Position numbers and translations under genes: made by a program. A stretch of 54,745 nucleotides of DNA from Micromonospora_J zhanjiangensis (lineage in GTDB: Bacteria; Actinomycetota; Actinomycetes; Mycobacteriales; Micromonosporaceae), in assembly GCF_042650605.1 (NCBI RefSeq), contig NZ_JBHSBN010000035.1, positions 1 to 54,745 of the forward strand, written 5' to 3'. Below the pieces are notes generated by a model. That model was not told the origin of the DNA, ran no database searches, and saw only the letters and a program-made list of their open reading frames with translations. Of the stretch, positions 41,360 through 50,411 are shown one piece after another; the first letter of the stretch is position 1, and the number at the start of each line of letters is the position of its first letter.

Positions 41360-43495
41360 CTAGCCGCGAACGTGGACGGGGACGCTGGTGACGACGATGC
41401 CGGGTAGCGGGCGCACGGCGCGGCGTAGCCGTCGTGCGTCGTGGTGATGCAGTGGGCGGTGCCACCATTGCTTGACCACCACCTCCGGGAGGACGACGGT
41501 CAGGGTGATGTCGGGTCGTAGGGCGTGCAGTGCTTGAAGGTAGTGGGAGAGGGTAGGGATGATCGCCCGGTGCGGGGAGACGATGATCTCCAGCCGTAGA
41601 TGGGCACCCCAGTATGTCCACTGGTGCCGGAACCTGTCGTCCTCTTCGTCGTCGGGGCTGACGTGCACCGCGAACACTGGCTGGCCCAGGGATACGGCGT
41701 AGGCCAGGGCGCGTAGCGCGGCCCGATCCAGGCGCGCCACCGGGACCACGGCCATATGCAGCACTTGCCCCGGGCGCTCTCCGTCTTCCTGACGGGGTTC
41801 GCCGCCCTGCTCGCCCGGTTCCGGCGATAGCGCGGCCTGTACGGCGTCGTAGTGGCGCCTGATCCGTAGCGCGGTCAGGATGACGATCGGTACGGCGGCG
41901 AGCACCACCCAGGCGCCCTCGACGAACTTGGTGAAAGCGGCTGTCACGAGGACGACGCCCGACAGCAGCGCGCCGGTGCCGTTGATGACGATGTTCTTGC
42001 GCCAGTGCGGGCCTTTCTCCCGCAGCCAGTGCCGGATCATGCCGACCTGGGAGAGGGTGAAGGCGAGGAACACGCCGACCGCGAACAAGGGGATCAGCGC
42101 CTGGGTGCGGCCGTGGAAGGCGATCAGGATCGCCGCGGCCGCCACTGTCAGCAGGATGATGCCGTTGCTGAAAACCAGCCGGTCACCCAGGCGCAGGAAG
42201 GCGCGTGGTGCGTAGCCGTCGCGGGCCATGAAGAACAGCAGCCGGGGAAAGTCCTGATAGGCGGTATTGGCCGCCAGCAGCAGAATCAGCGCGGTAGTGG
42301 CCTGGACGAAGATGTACAGCGGCCCCTCGCCGAAGGCGAGGTGGGCCAGCTGCGACAGCACGGTCTGGTTCGGTTTAATGGCCACGCCGTCTAGGTGGAT
42401 CAGGGCGATCAGGCCGGCGAACATCAGGATGAGAAGGCTGACCATCCAGGTCAGCGTGGTGCGGGCGTTGCGCCATTCCACCGGTTTGAACACCGGGACC
42501 GCATTGGAGACCGCTTCGATACCAGTCATCGAGGTCGCCCCGGAGGCGAACGCCCGCAACACCAGCAGGACGCCCAGTCCTTCAGTCGCGGGAACCCGCG
42601 GTGGCGGGAGGGTGGTAAAGCCGCGGCGGGCCGCTTGTGCCAGGCCGAAGCAGATCAGCAGGAACACGGCAGCGACGAATGCGTAGGTCGGTGCGGCGAA
42701 CAGTTTGCCAGCCGACCTGACCCCTCGCAGGTTGCCTGCCAGCAGCATGACGAGTACCGCCAGACCGATTGGCACCGCCGCCGGGGCCAGCCGGGGCAGG
42801 GCTGAGTTGATCGCGTCCACGCCGGATGCCACCGATACCGCGGCGGTGAGAATGTAGTCCATCATCAGCCCAGCTCCGGCGGTCAGTCCGAGGCGTGAAC
42901 CGAGGTTGGCGCCGGCCACGATGTAGGAGCCGGCCCCGTGCGGGTAGGCGCGGATGGTCTGCCGGTAGGACAGGCCCACAGCCACCATAAGCACGACAAG
43001 CGCCAGACTGATCGGCAGGGTCAGCCGCAGAGCCGAGGCGCCCGCGAGGACCAGGACGGTGAGCATCGCCTCCGGTCCGTACGCCACCGAGGACAGCAGA
43101 TCGGAGGACAGCACCGGCAGGGCAATCAGCTTGCGGATGCGCTCCTGCACGACGGCCGCGCTGTTGAGCGGCGGGCCCAGGATCACCCGCCGAAGCCGCG
43201 TCAAGGTCCCGCCCTCCGGCGACACCGGGGCTTCGGGCTGGTCAGCCACGAGCCGGTCCGGCGTCTCGGTTCGGAACTGCCCGACCGGCGCGATCCGGCT
43301 GAACCGGCCGGGCGCCGGCGTGGGGTACTGGTTGAGCGCGGGGTCAAGCGGCAGCGCCTCGGCTCGCCGCCAGTCCGGTAGCCCGGCGCTCCAGTCCTGG
43401 CCAACCTGGCTTAGTACTGCCAGCTCCTGCTCACTGAGTGGGGGGAGCTCAGCGGATGGGCTGAACGTCACCACCGCAGGCTCGCGGGAATCCAT
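41360..43495 (-). CDS. APC-superfamily amino acid permease
   Basis: A 711-aa membrane protein. A cytoplasmic N-terminal tail of about 140 residues is followed by about 12 helices from ~145 to ~560. SSDLLSSVAYGPEAML and the SYRQTIRAYPHGAGSYIVA block (~200) are the APC unwound-helix signatures. The C-terminal ~140 residues form a soluble domain, as in KtrC-less APC proteins with USP-like tails (DRAALRALAYAVSLGQPVFAV). The substrate, amino acid or potassium, is unknown. It has no obvious tie to the NRPS cluster and lies among insertion remnants. Confidence 0.88.
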   Translation of the reverse strand: MDSREPAVVTFSPSAELPPLSEQELAVLSQVGQDWSAGLPDWRRAEALPLDPALNQYPTPAPGRFSRIAPVGQFRTETPDRLVADQPEAPVSPEGGTLTRLRRVILGPPLNSAAVVQERIRKLIALPVLSSDLLSSVAYGPEAMLTVLVLAGASALRLTLPISLALVVLMVAVGLSYRQTIRAYPHGAGSYIVAGANLGSRLGLTAGAGLMMDYILTAAVSVASGVDAINSALPRLAPAAVPIGLAVLVMLLAGNLRGVRSAGKLFAAPTYAFVAAVFLLICFGLAQAARRGFTTLPPPRVPATEGLGVLLVLRAFASGATSMTGIEAVSNAVPVFKPVEWRNARTTLTWMVSLLILMFAGLIALIHLDGVAIKPNQTVLSQLAHLAFGEGPLYIFVQATTALILLLAANTAYQDFPRLLFFMARDGYAPRAFLRLGDRLVFSNGIILLTVAAAAILIAFHGRTQALIPLFAVGVFLAFTLSQVGMIRHWLREKGPHWRKNIVINGTGALLSGVVLVTAAFTKFVEGAWVVLAAVPIVILTALRIRRHYDAVQAALSPEPGEQGGEPRQEDGERPGQVLHMAVVPVARLDRAALRALAYAVSLGQPVFAVHVSPDDEEDDRFRHQWTYWGAHLRLEIIVSPHRAIIPTLSHYLQALHALRPDITLTVVLPEVVVKQWWHRPLHHHDARRLRRAVRPLPGIVVTSVPVHVRG

Positions 43496-43810
43496 AAGGC
43501 ATGCTATGCCGTGAAGGCGAGATTGGTCCCGGTTTCACAGTGAAGGGACGACGTCCGGGATCGTGACAGCCTCGAAGATGAGGACCTGCCTGGAACGCTA
43601 TTTACCGGACCTGATTGCCCAGCCAGGCGCAACCACTAGACCCATCACAGCATGGCCAGGTCCGGGGCGAGAAAGGCGCGCTCGGGATACAGGCGGGCAG
43701 CGCGTCCGCGCCGGTGGATCAAGCTGATGGCACGCGGGCCGCTGGTGACAGCGACGTGAAGCCCGCGGACCTGCCGATCGAAGCGGAACTCGTCGCCCTT
43801 TCATCGGCGT
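43496..43810. other. Intergenic, no supported gene
   Basis: 315 nt between the permease start and the CsoR-like remnant. No frame shows a recognised domain; it may include decayed upstream parts of the copper-sensor gene and the permease promoter. Confidence 0.4.
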
Positions 43811-43939
43811 ATGCGAGATCTGGCAGGCGTGCTCGGCGACCACGTCCGGCGCTGCGTGCGCGAAAGGGCCGCCGACGGCCGCGCGGACGAGATGGCCACC
43901 GAGATGGCCGCCGTCGGCCGCCTCATGAAACGCGGCTGA
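43811..43939 (+). pseudogene. CsoR-like copper sensor, C-terminal remnant
   Basis: A 42-residue frame with LAGVLGDHVRRCVRERA and AVGRLMKRG resembles the last helices of CsoR-family repressors, where DHVRHCV carries the copper-ligand Cys. The helices with the other His and Cys ligands are missing. It sits 67 nt upstream of a CopB-type ATPase and just before a CsoR-type operator. It is probably the tail of a deleted or frameshifted regulator; a separate tiny gene is unlikely. Confidence 0.5.
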
Positions 43940-43960
43940 GTGAGGCTCGAATCACCCTTC

Positions 43961-43980
43961 TGGTACCCCCCGGGGGTATA
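43961..43980 (+). promoter_or_regulatory. CsoR-type copper operator
   Basis: The palindrome TACCCCC-C-GGGGGTA (43964-43978) within TGGTACCCCCCGGGGGTATA matches the known CsoR operator form (TACCC...GGGTA). It lies 26 nt before the copper ATPase start, so copper-dependent derepression is expected, with a CsoR acting from elsewhere if the local gene is dead. Confidence 0.75.
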
Positions 43981-44005
43981 TAGTGAGTGGTGAGGAGGTG
44001 ACGAG

Positions 44006-46102
44006 ATGTCCCGTCACTCGCACCAGCACGGCGATCACCCGACGGCTGCCGGCCATGGGCGGCACGGCACGTCCGGGCACGGGGGTCACGGCGGGCATGA
44101 CAAGCACGCCGGGCATGATCCGGAGGCGTTCCGCCGCAAGTTCTGGCTCAGCCTCGCGCTGACCGTGCCCATCGTGGTGACCAGTCACATGGTGATGGAG
44201 TGGTTCGGCTACCACGTCGACTTCCCTGGCATGGATCTGGTTGGGCCGGTGCTGGGCACCGTCGTGTTCGGCTACGGCGGCTGGCCGTTCCTCCAGGGAG
44301 CCGTGCGGGAGGTGCGGGACCGGGCGCCGGGCATGATGCTGCTGATCGCGATGGCGATCACCGTGGCCTACGTGGCCTCGCTGGCCACCGCGCTGGGCGC
44401 GTTCGACCTGGACTTCTGGTGGGAGCTGGCCGCGTTGGTGAGCATCATGCTGCTCGGTCACTGGCAGGAGATGAAGGCCATCGGTCAAGCCCAGGGAGCC
44501 CTGGCCGCGCTCGCCGCGCTGCTGCCCGACGACGCCGAACGCATCGGCGAGGACGGCCAACCGCAGGCGGTGTCGGTCACCGACCTGCGCGTTGGCGACG
44601 TGGTGCTGGTCCGGCCGGGCGGGCGGGTACCGGCCGACGGCCAGGTGGTCGACGGCGACGCCGAACTCGACGAGTCGATGATCACCGGAGAGTCCCGGCC
44701 GGTCGCCCGGGGCGTCGGCGACCGGGTGGTCGCCGGCACGGTCGCCACCGACGCGGCGATCCGGGTACGCGTCAACGCGGTCGGCGACGACACCGCCCTC
44801 GCCGGCATCCAGCGGCTGGTCACCCAGGCGCAGCAGTCCAGCGGGCGGGCGCAGGTGCTCGCCGACCGGTTCGCGGCCTGGCTGTTCTACATCGCCACCG
44901 CCACCGCTGCGGTCACCCTCGTCGTCTGGACCGTCGTCGGCAACCTCGGCGAGGCGGTGGTCCGCACCGTGACGGTGCTGGTGATCGCCTGCCCGCACGC
45001 GCTCGGCCTGGCCATCCCCCTGGTCATCGCCCTGTCCACCGCCGTAGCGGCCAAGGGCGGGATCCTGGTGAAGGACCGGCTCGCGCTGGAGCGGATGCGC
45101 ACCGTCGATGCGGTGCTGTTCGACAAGACCGGCACCCTGACCCGCGGCGAACACGCGGTGACCGGCGTCGCCGGCGTGGACGGCGCCACCGACGACGAGG
45201 TCCTTGCCATCGCCGCCGCGGTCGAGGGCGACAGCGAGCACCCCCTCGCCCGGGCGATCGTGTCCGCCGCCCGGGCACGGCAGCTGTCCCGCCGGGCGTC
45301 GGGCTTCCGGTCGCTGACCGGACGGGGCGTACGGGCCGAGGTCGACGGCGTCAGCTACGCGGTCGGCGGCCCGGCGCTGCTGCGGGAACAGGGCGTGGCA
45401 ATACCCGAGGAGCTGACCAGCCGACAGCGGGAGTGGTCCGATCGGGGGGCCGCAGTGTTGCACCTGCTGCGCCTACACGGCGACCGGGTCACCGTCGTCG
45501 GCGCCCTCGCCCTGGCCGACGAGGTCCGACCGGAGGCCCGGCAGGCCATCGCCGACCTGCGCGACCAGGGCGTACGCAAGGTCGTGATGATCACCGGGGA
45601 CGCCCGGTCGGTCGCCGAGTCGGTGGCCGCCGACCTCGGCTTCCGGCCGGGCGAGGACGAGGTGTACGCCGAGGTGCTGCCGGCCGACAAGGACGACGCC
45701 GTGGCCGGGTTGCAGAAGCGCGGCCTGCGGGTGGCGATGGTCGGCGATGGGGTCAACGACGCCCCGGCGCTGGCCCGCGCCGACGTGGGCATCGCCATCG
45801 GCGCCGGTACCGACGTGGCCATCGAGTCGGCGGGTGTGGTGCTGGCCTCCTCCGACCCGCGCGGGGTGACCGGGGTGATCATGCTGTCCCGGGCCTCCTA
45901 CCGCAAGATGATCCAGAACCTGGCCTGGGCCGCCGGCTACAACATCGTCGCCCTGCCCCTCGCGGCCGGTGCGCTGGCCTGGGCCGGGGTGACCCTCAGC
46001 CCGGCCGTCGGGGCGGTGCTGATGTCGGCATCGACGATCGTGGTGGCGCTCAACGCCCAACTGCTGCGCCGCGTGCGCCTGCGCCCTGAGGAGGCGAGGT
46101 GA
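44006..46102 (+). CDS. copB: CopB-type copper-translocating P-type ATPase
   Basis: A 698-aa P1B-ATPase. The N-terminus is rich in His and Gly (SRHSHQHGDH, HGGHGGHDKHAGH) and would bind metal in place of a CxxC domain. The membrane motif is CPH (C329 in IACPHALGLAIP), which marks the P1B-3/CopB group. Further features are SMITGESRPV, phosphorylation site DKTGT (D373), SEHPLA and MVGDGVNDAPAL. TGAGGAGGTGACG precedes the ATG. It exports copper (Cu2+ or Cu+) and is followed by two secreted copper-related proteins. Confidence 0.95.
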   Translation: MSRHSHQHGDHPTAAGHGRHGTSGHGGHGGHDKHAGHDPEAFRRKFWLSLALTVPIVVTSHMVMEWFGYHVDFPGMDLVGPVLGTVVFGYGGWPFLQGAVREVRDRAPGMMLLIAMAITVAYVASLATALGAFDLDFWWELAALVSIMLLGHWQEMKAIGQAQGALAALAALLPDDAERIGEDGQPQAVSVTDLRVGDVVLVRPGGRVPADGQVVDGDAELDESMITGESRPVARGVGDRVVAGTVATDAAIRVRVNAVGDDTALAGIQRLVTQAQQSSGRAQVLADRFAAWLFYIATATAAVTLVVWTVVGNLGEAVVRTVTVLVIACPHALGLAIPLVIALSTAVAAKGGILVKDRLALERMRTVDAVLFDKTGTLTRGEHAVTGVAGVDGATDDEVLAIAAAVEGDSEHPLARAIVSAARARQLSRRASGFRSLTGRGVRAEVDGVSYAVGGPALLREQGVAIPEELTSRQREWSDRGAAVLHLLRLHGDRVTVVGALALADEVRPEARQAIADLRDQGVRKVVMITGDARSVAESVAADLGFRPGEDEVYAEVLPADKDDAVAGLQKRGLRVAMVGDGVNDAPALARADVGIAIGAGTDVAIESAGVVLASSDPRGVTGVIMLSRASYRKMIQNLAWAAGYNIVALPLAAGALAWAGVTLSPAVGAVLMSASTIVVALNAQLLRRVRLRPEEAR

Positions 46103-46142
46103 CGAGGTTGGCGCCGCGAGCCGGCAGGTGCCCGGTAGCGTA

Positions 46143-46625
46143 ATGGCCGTGACCGGTATGTCGGCAGTGCGAGGCGGATGGCTCGTCCGCTTCGTGCTGC
46201 TGACCGCCACCCTGATCGGGCTCGCGGCGATGCACAGCCTCGGTCACGAGCCCGCCATGGCTGACCACCACGACCGGCCGGGCATGTCTCCGATCACGCA
46301 AACGGTGCTCCAGCCCGCGGCGGCCTTGACGAAGACGGTTGCCGCGATGAGTGTGGCTGCCCCGAGCGGGTGTGCCGGGGATCGGTGCACCGGGCTGAGT
46401 TCCGCTTCGGGCGACGCGCCCGGGAACATGCCTGGCTGGGCCGTCTGCCTGGCGGTCGTCGGCGCGTTCGGGGTGGCGTTGGCGCTCGCGGCGGCCCTGC
46501 TGCGGCGCGCGACGGTCACCACGCCGGGCGACCGTCGCCAGGCGTCCGTGGCGGTTTCCCGCGGCCCGCCCGCCTGCCCCCGGTTGGGACGACGCGTCGC
46601 CGAGGTGTCGGTGTTGCGCATATAG
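46143..46625 (+). CDS. DUF6153-like small membrane protein
   Basis: A 160-aa protein. An N-terminal hydrophobic segment (LVRFVLLTATLIGLAAMHSLG) is followed by a His/Met-containing loop with two Cys (SGCAGDRCTG), then a second helix (AVCLAVVGAFGVALALAAALL). The organisation fits DUF6153, a family often next to DUF305 lipoproteins and copper ATPases. Function unknown; the loop could bind metal outside the membrane. It lies 40 nt downstream of the ATPase. Confidence 0.7.
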   Translation: MAVTGMSAVRGGWLVRFVLLTATLIGLAAMHSLGHEPAMADHHDRPGMSPITQTVLQPAAALTKTVAAMSVAAPSGCAGDRCTGLSSASGDAPGNMPGWAVCLAVVGAFGVALALAAALLRRATVTTPGDRRQASVAVSRGPPACPRLGRRVAEVSVLRI

Positions 46626-46708
46626 GAGCGACCCCGCGGCGGGCACCCGGCTGTGCCCGCGCGACCGCTTCCGCGCATCTTCACCGATTCCGAAAGGCTT
46701 ACTTCGAC

Positions 46709-47413
46709 ATGTCTCGTACCATCCTGCGCCGTGCCCTCGTGGCCGGCGTGAGCCTTACCGCCGCCGCCGTCCTGGTCGGCTGCGGCAGTAGTGACGACCA
46801 CAGCGCGGCCGGCGGTGGCCACGGGTCGCCCACCGCTACCGCCCCGTCCGACGGCACGTCGTCCGCGGTGCACAACGCCGCGGACATGATGTTCGCCCAG
46901 ATGATGATCCCGCACCACCAGCAGGCCGTGGCGATGGCGGGCCTGGCAGCCACGAGGGCCGCGGACCCCGAGGTCAAGCAGCTCGCCGCCCAGATCAAGG
47001 ACGCCCAGGCGCCGGAGATCGTCACGATGAGCGGCTGGCTGACCGCGTGGGGCGCGCCGACGCCGACCGGTACCCCCACCGCCATGCCCGGCAGCGCCAT
47101 GCCGGGCATGGACCACGGCGGCACCGCCATGCCGGGCATGAGTCAGGGCGGCAGCAGCATGCCGGGGATGGATCACGGCATGCCGGGCATGATGTCCGAC
47201 GCCGACATGACCCGGCTGGCGGCGGCCTCGGGCCGGGACTTCGACCGGCAGTTCCTGACGATGATGATCGCCCACCATGAAGGGGCGATCACCATGGCGC
47301 GGACCGAGGCGGCGCAGGGCGCCAACGGCGACGCGAAGGCCCTCGCCGGGCGGATCAGCACCACCCAGCAGGCCGAGATCGACACGATGAAGACCATCCT
47401 GGCCAGAATCTGA
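46709..47413 (+). CDS. DUF305 copper-associated lipoprotein
   Basis: A 234-aa lipoprotein with lipobox LVGCGSS (Cys ~28). It has two DUF305 helical halves (FAQMMIPHHQQAVAMA ~70 and FLTMMIAHHEGAITMA ~190, each with the MMxxHHxxA metal motif). Between them lies a Met/His-rich repeat (AMPGMDHGG, AMPGMSQGG, SMPGMDHGM). This is typical of extracytoplasmic copper-binding proteins. GAAAGG is upstream. It completes a three-gene copper unit ended by a strong terminator. Confidence 0.93.
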   Translation: MSRTILRRALVAGVSLTAAAVLVGCGSSDDHSAAGGGHGSPTATAPSDGTSSAVHNAADMMFAQMMIPHHQQAVAMAGLAATRAADPEVKQLAAQIKDAQAPEIVTMSGWLTAWGAPTPTGTPTAMPGSAMPGMDHGGTAMPGMSQGGSSMPGMDHGMPGMMSDADMTRLAAASGRDFDRQFLTMMIAHHEGAITMARTEAAQGANGDAKALAGRISTTQQAEIDTMKTILARI

Positions 47414-47418
47414 ACACC

Positions 47419-47454
47419 GGGTGCGGTGGCCGGACCCGTCCGGCCACCGCACCC
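47419..47454. terminator. Terminator of the copper unit
   Basis: A perfect 16-bp stem (47419-47434 with 47439-47454; arm GGGTGCGGTGGCCGGA) with a 4-nt loop, 5 nt after the DUF305 stop. Confidence 0.88.
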
Positions 47455-47479
47455 TCAGCTTGTTCTTTACCCCGTTCGT

Positions 47480-48000
47480 TCTTTGCGTGCGGTGATGGTG
47501 AGGTCGCTTTTGACGGTTTCCGATGTCGTGACGGGGTGCTGGTCTGCGGTTTCGCGAGCCGGTTGGACGTCCGGGGCCTGGCCTTGCGGGTTTCGGTGCG
47601 TTGGTGGGCAGGGCGCTGTTCGCGCGGAGGTTCCGAAACCCTCGGCGGACTCGGGCGGGGGTGAGCCGGCTTGGTGGGGTGGGGCGTTCCCAGGGGCGAC
47701 GCAGGTCCGCGGCGAGGGGTCGGGCGAGGCGGAGTTGGGTGTGCGCGGCGATGATCAGCCAGGTCCAGCGGTCGGCGGCCTCGGGGGTACGCAGTTTCGG
47801 CCGGGTCCAGCCCAAGGTCTGCTTGAACAGCCGGAACGTGTGTTCCACGTCAAATCTGCGCAGGAACGACTGCCACCATCGGTCGATGTCGGCGGCGTTC
47901 GCGTCGACGGCGGAGCACCACAACCACACCGGTTTGGGGTCACGGTCGGCGGGCAGGTGATCGACCTGTAGTCGGATCAGGGTGCCGGCGATGACCGCGC
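47480..48000 (-). pseudogene. IS701/IS4-like transposase C-terminal fragment
   Basis: The minus-strand frame reads GTLIRLQVDHLP, PKPVWLWCSAVD, FDVEHTFRLFKQTLGWTRPK, DRWTWLIIAAHTQLRLARPL and ends RRPAPRHDIGN. E in the VEHTFR block is the catalytic Glu of the DDE domain. The N-terminal part with both Asp residues is missing beyond about 47990. The exact 3' boundary is unclear because the frame stays open into the neighbouring DNA. The remainder to 48127 holds nothing I can name. Confidence 0.7.
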
Positions 48001-48127
48001 ACCGGAGGAAGCATTGACCGACACGGCGTCCCCACACCGGGTCTTCTGGCTCACTACCGGACTCCCCACGCTCACCGCGGCGCTCCCTCGGTGCCGGCGG
48101 TCGGATCCATATGGGAGCCGGCCCGGG

Positions 48128-49528
48128 TCAGGACGAAACCGGCCGCATACGTACGCCGAGGTTCTTGGGGAACAGGGCGAAGGTCATGCGCTCCTTCACC
48201 GGTCCGGCGGACGTGTCCGGTTCGATGACGAACGACTGGCAGGTCATCGCGGCGAGCAGGGTCGTTTCCAGGAGAGCCAGGTTGCGTCCTGGACAGAACC
48301 GGGGCCCGTTACCGAAGGGCAGGTGCGGCTGGGCGCCGGGGACCGGCGCATCCTGGGTCAGCCAGCGGTCCGGACGAAACGCCTCCGGATCCGGGTACCG
48401 GCCGGTGTCGGTCTCGGCGCCGTAGGTCAGCAGCACGAAGACGGGTGTGCCCCGGGTGAGGCTCAGTTCCCGGGTACCGTCGGTCACCGTGGTGTCGGCC
48501 ACCGGCTCCATCACGAGGTATGGCGCGGGAGCCCGCAGCCGCATCGCCTCGTTGACCACCGCTTCTGCGTAGGTCAGCCGGGACACCGCCGAGGCGTCCA
48601 CGAGACTGCCGTCGCCGCCGAACACCTCGGCGGCCTCCGCCCTCACCCGGCGCTGGACGTCGGGGTGCGTCGCGAGGAAATGCAGCGTCCACGCTGCGGC
48701 GGCGGCCGTGGTGTCCTCGCCCGCGACCACCATCGTCAGGACGTTGCCGACCACGTCGGCGTCGTCGAGCGGGTCCTCGCCGTCCAGGTCAGCCTTGGCG
48801 AGCGCGGTCAGGAAGTCGACCGGCTCCGCTCCGTCGGCCATCCGTCGCCTGGCCTCCGCGTACCGGCTCAGGATCAGCTCGCCGATCTCCGCCACGGCGG
48901 TGTCGGTCCGGCGGTCGGCCGGCAGCCGCATCCACCGCCAGTACGGCAGCGGGCTGTTCAGCCGCCGGCCCAGCGTGCTGAACACCAGCGACAGTTTCCG
49001 GTGCAGGCCGGCATCGGGCTGGTGGCCCATGGTCAGGCCGATCGACACCTCGAGGGTGTACCGCAGCAGTTCATCGACCACGTCGATCCGCTGGCCCTCC
49101 AAGGCGCCCCATCGGTCGCGCAGCCGTCCGGCGGACCGGAGGATGGTGCCGAACGAGGCTCGCACGTACTTCGCATTGAGGCCCCGCATGGCGATCCGGC
49201 GCAGCCGGCGCCAGTCGTCGCTCTCGGCGTTGAACAGTCCGTGCGCGCCGAGCTCGTCGATCAGGTCGGACACGAACCTGGCCCGGCGGAAGCTGGTCGG
49301 CCGGTCGCGCAGCACCGTGTCGATGATGCCGGGCTCCGAGGTAACCACCACGTCGGTGCCCGGGAAGCGCATCCGGAACGTCGCGCCGTATTTTTCCCGC
49401 CAACCGTACAATCGGCGGTGCGGAATGGCGCCCCGCGCGAAGGCCGGAAGGTTGCCCACCACGGGCAGCCCCGGCGGCCCGGCGAGGTCGGCGACGGTCA
49501 GCAATTCCGTCCTGGCATCGGTTTCCAT
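48128..49528 (-). CDS. Cytochrome P450
   Basis: A 466-aa soluble P450. The I-helix oxygen motif is AGEDTTA (~265), the K-helix ExxR is in NEAMRLRAPAP (~335), and the heme loop is LPFGNGPRFCPGRNLA with Cys412. N-terminal PPGLPVVGNLPAF resembles the eukaryotic-like or CYP110/CYP102-like group, longer than typical 400-aa bacterial biosynthetic P450s. It diverges from a TetR-family gene with an operator-like palindrome between them. No ferredoxin gene is adjacent. Its link to the PKS/NRPS locus is doubtful because insertion remnants intervene. Confidence 0.93.
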   Translation of the reverse strand: METDARTELLTVADLAGPPGLPVVGNLPAFARGAIPHRRLYGWREKYGATFRMRFPGTDVVVTSEPGIIDTVLRDRPTSFRRARFVSDLIDELGAHGLFNAESDDWRRLRRIAMRGLNAKYVRASFGTILRSAGRLRDRWGALEGQRIDVVDELLRYTLEVSIGLTMGHQPDAGLHRKLSLVFSTLGRRLNSPLPYWRWMRLPADRRTDTAVAEIGELILSRYAEARRRMADGAEPVDFLTALAKADLDGEDPLDDADVVGNVLTMVVAGEDTTAAAAAWTLHFLATHPDVQRRVRAEAAEVFGGDGSLVDASAVSRLTYAEAVVNEAMRLRAPAPYLVMEPVADTTVTDGTRELSLTRGTPVFVLLTYGAETDTGRYPDPEAFRPDRWLTQDAPVPGAQPHLPFGNGPRFCPGRNLALLETTLLAAMTCQSFVIEPDTSAGPVKERMTFALFPKNLGVRMRPVSS

Positions 49529-49571
49529 CGGCTACTGGTCCCCTCGGATCGATTCACTCCAGCGGCCAGTG

Positions 49572-49581
49572 AACACGTGTT
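49572..49581. promoter_or_regulatory. Palindrome between P450 and TetR genes
   Basis: AACACGTGTT is a perfect 10-bp palindrome; GTGAACACGTGTTAAC around it is symmetric at 14 of 16 positions. It lies 43 nt from the P450 start and 32 nt before the TetR GTG, a likely TetR operator. Confidence 0.6.
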
Positions 49582-49613
49582 AACAGGATTTGTCGAGCAA
49601 GGGAGCGACTCAC

Positions 49614-50168
49614 GTGCGAACGGGCAGTCTGTATGACCAGCTGCTGGAGGCCGCTATGACGCTCGCCACGTCCCGGCTGTCGCTGTCCATTCCGTCGCTG
49701 CGGTCGGTCGCCCGCGAGTGCGGGGTCACGGCCAGTGCCGTCTACCGCCACTTCCCGTCGCAGAGCAGCCTCAACCGCGCGATGGTGCAGAGCATCGACG
49801 CGTCGTTCGTGGCCGCCCTGACCGCCACGGACGATCCCGCCCGGGCTTCGGTGGAGCGGCTCCGCGCGCTGGCCGAGGCGTACCTCCGATGGGGTCTGAC
49901 CAATCCCGGTCTCTACCAGCTGCGGTTCGAGAGCGCCGACCAGCTCGGCCCGGACTTCGTGCGCACTGAAGCGGCCGACAAGCTGCTCGCCCACATCGAC
50001 GACCTCCTGGTGAGCGTCCACAGTGGAACAAAAGCGACCGCCGAGGACCTGTGGGTCGGACTGCACGGCGTGGTCTCGATGCGCATCCATAAACCCGACC
50101 GGCAGTGGAACACCGACGCCGCCGCCCAGGTCGACAAGCTGCTCGACGCCTGGGGCCTGACGGCCTAG
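49614..50168 (+). CDS. TetR-family regulator
   Basis: A 184-aa regulator. The helix-turn-helix is SLRSVARECGVTASAVYRHFP (~27-47). The C-terminal part (AEAYLRWGLTNPGLYQLRFE) matches the WHG-type TetR_C domain. GTG 49614 has CAAGGGAG 8 nt upstream; a TTG at 49590 would add eight residues. It probably represses the divergent P450 gene and itself through the palindrome at 49572-49581. Confidence 0.88.
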   Translation: MRTGSLYDQLLEAAMTLATSRLSLSIPSLRSVARECGVTASAVYRHFPSQSSLNRAMVQSIDASFVAALTATDDPARASVERLRALAEAYLRWGLTNPGLYQLRFESADQLGPDFVRTEAADKLLAHIDDLLVSVHSGTKATAEDLWVGLHGVVSMRIHKPDRQWNTDAAAQVDKLLDAWGLTA

Positions 50169-50170
50169 TA

Positions 50171-50340
50171 CTGCTACGGCAGGTCGCCGCTTCGTACGGT
50201 TCTGGATCGTTTCGTAGGTCGGTGTTGAGGTTGTCGGCGACGGTCAAGCCCACGACGCGGCGTGAGGCCAGGTCGATGACGGTGGCCAGATACAGCCAGC
50301 CTTTCCAGGTGTTGATGTAAGTGATGTCCTACGCCGACCG
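50171..50340 (-). pseudogene. IS3-type transposase (rve domain) fragment
   Basis: The minus strand encodes DITYINTWKGWLYLATVIDLASR then RVVGLTVADNLNT, the block around the first catalytic Asp of IS3-family OrfB (rve) integrases. The remaining DDE residues are missing and the frame ends in unrelated sequence. It is an insertion remnant between the TetR gene and the methyltransferase. Confidence 0.7.
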
Positions 50341-50411
50341 TCGAACTATCCCCAGTCATCCCGAAAGGCTTGCTGCCAGCCAGGAAGCCAACCACGCTTG
50401 GGGGTTCGGGG

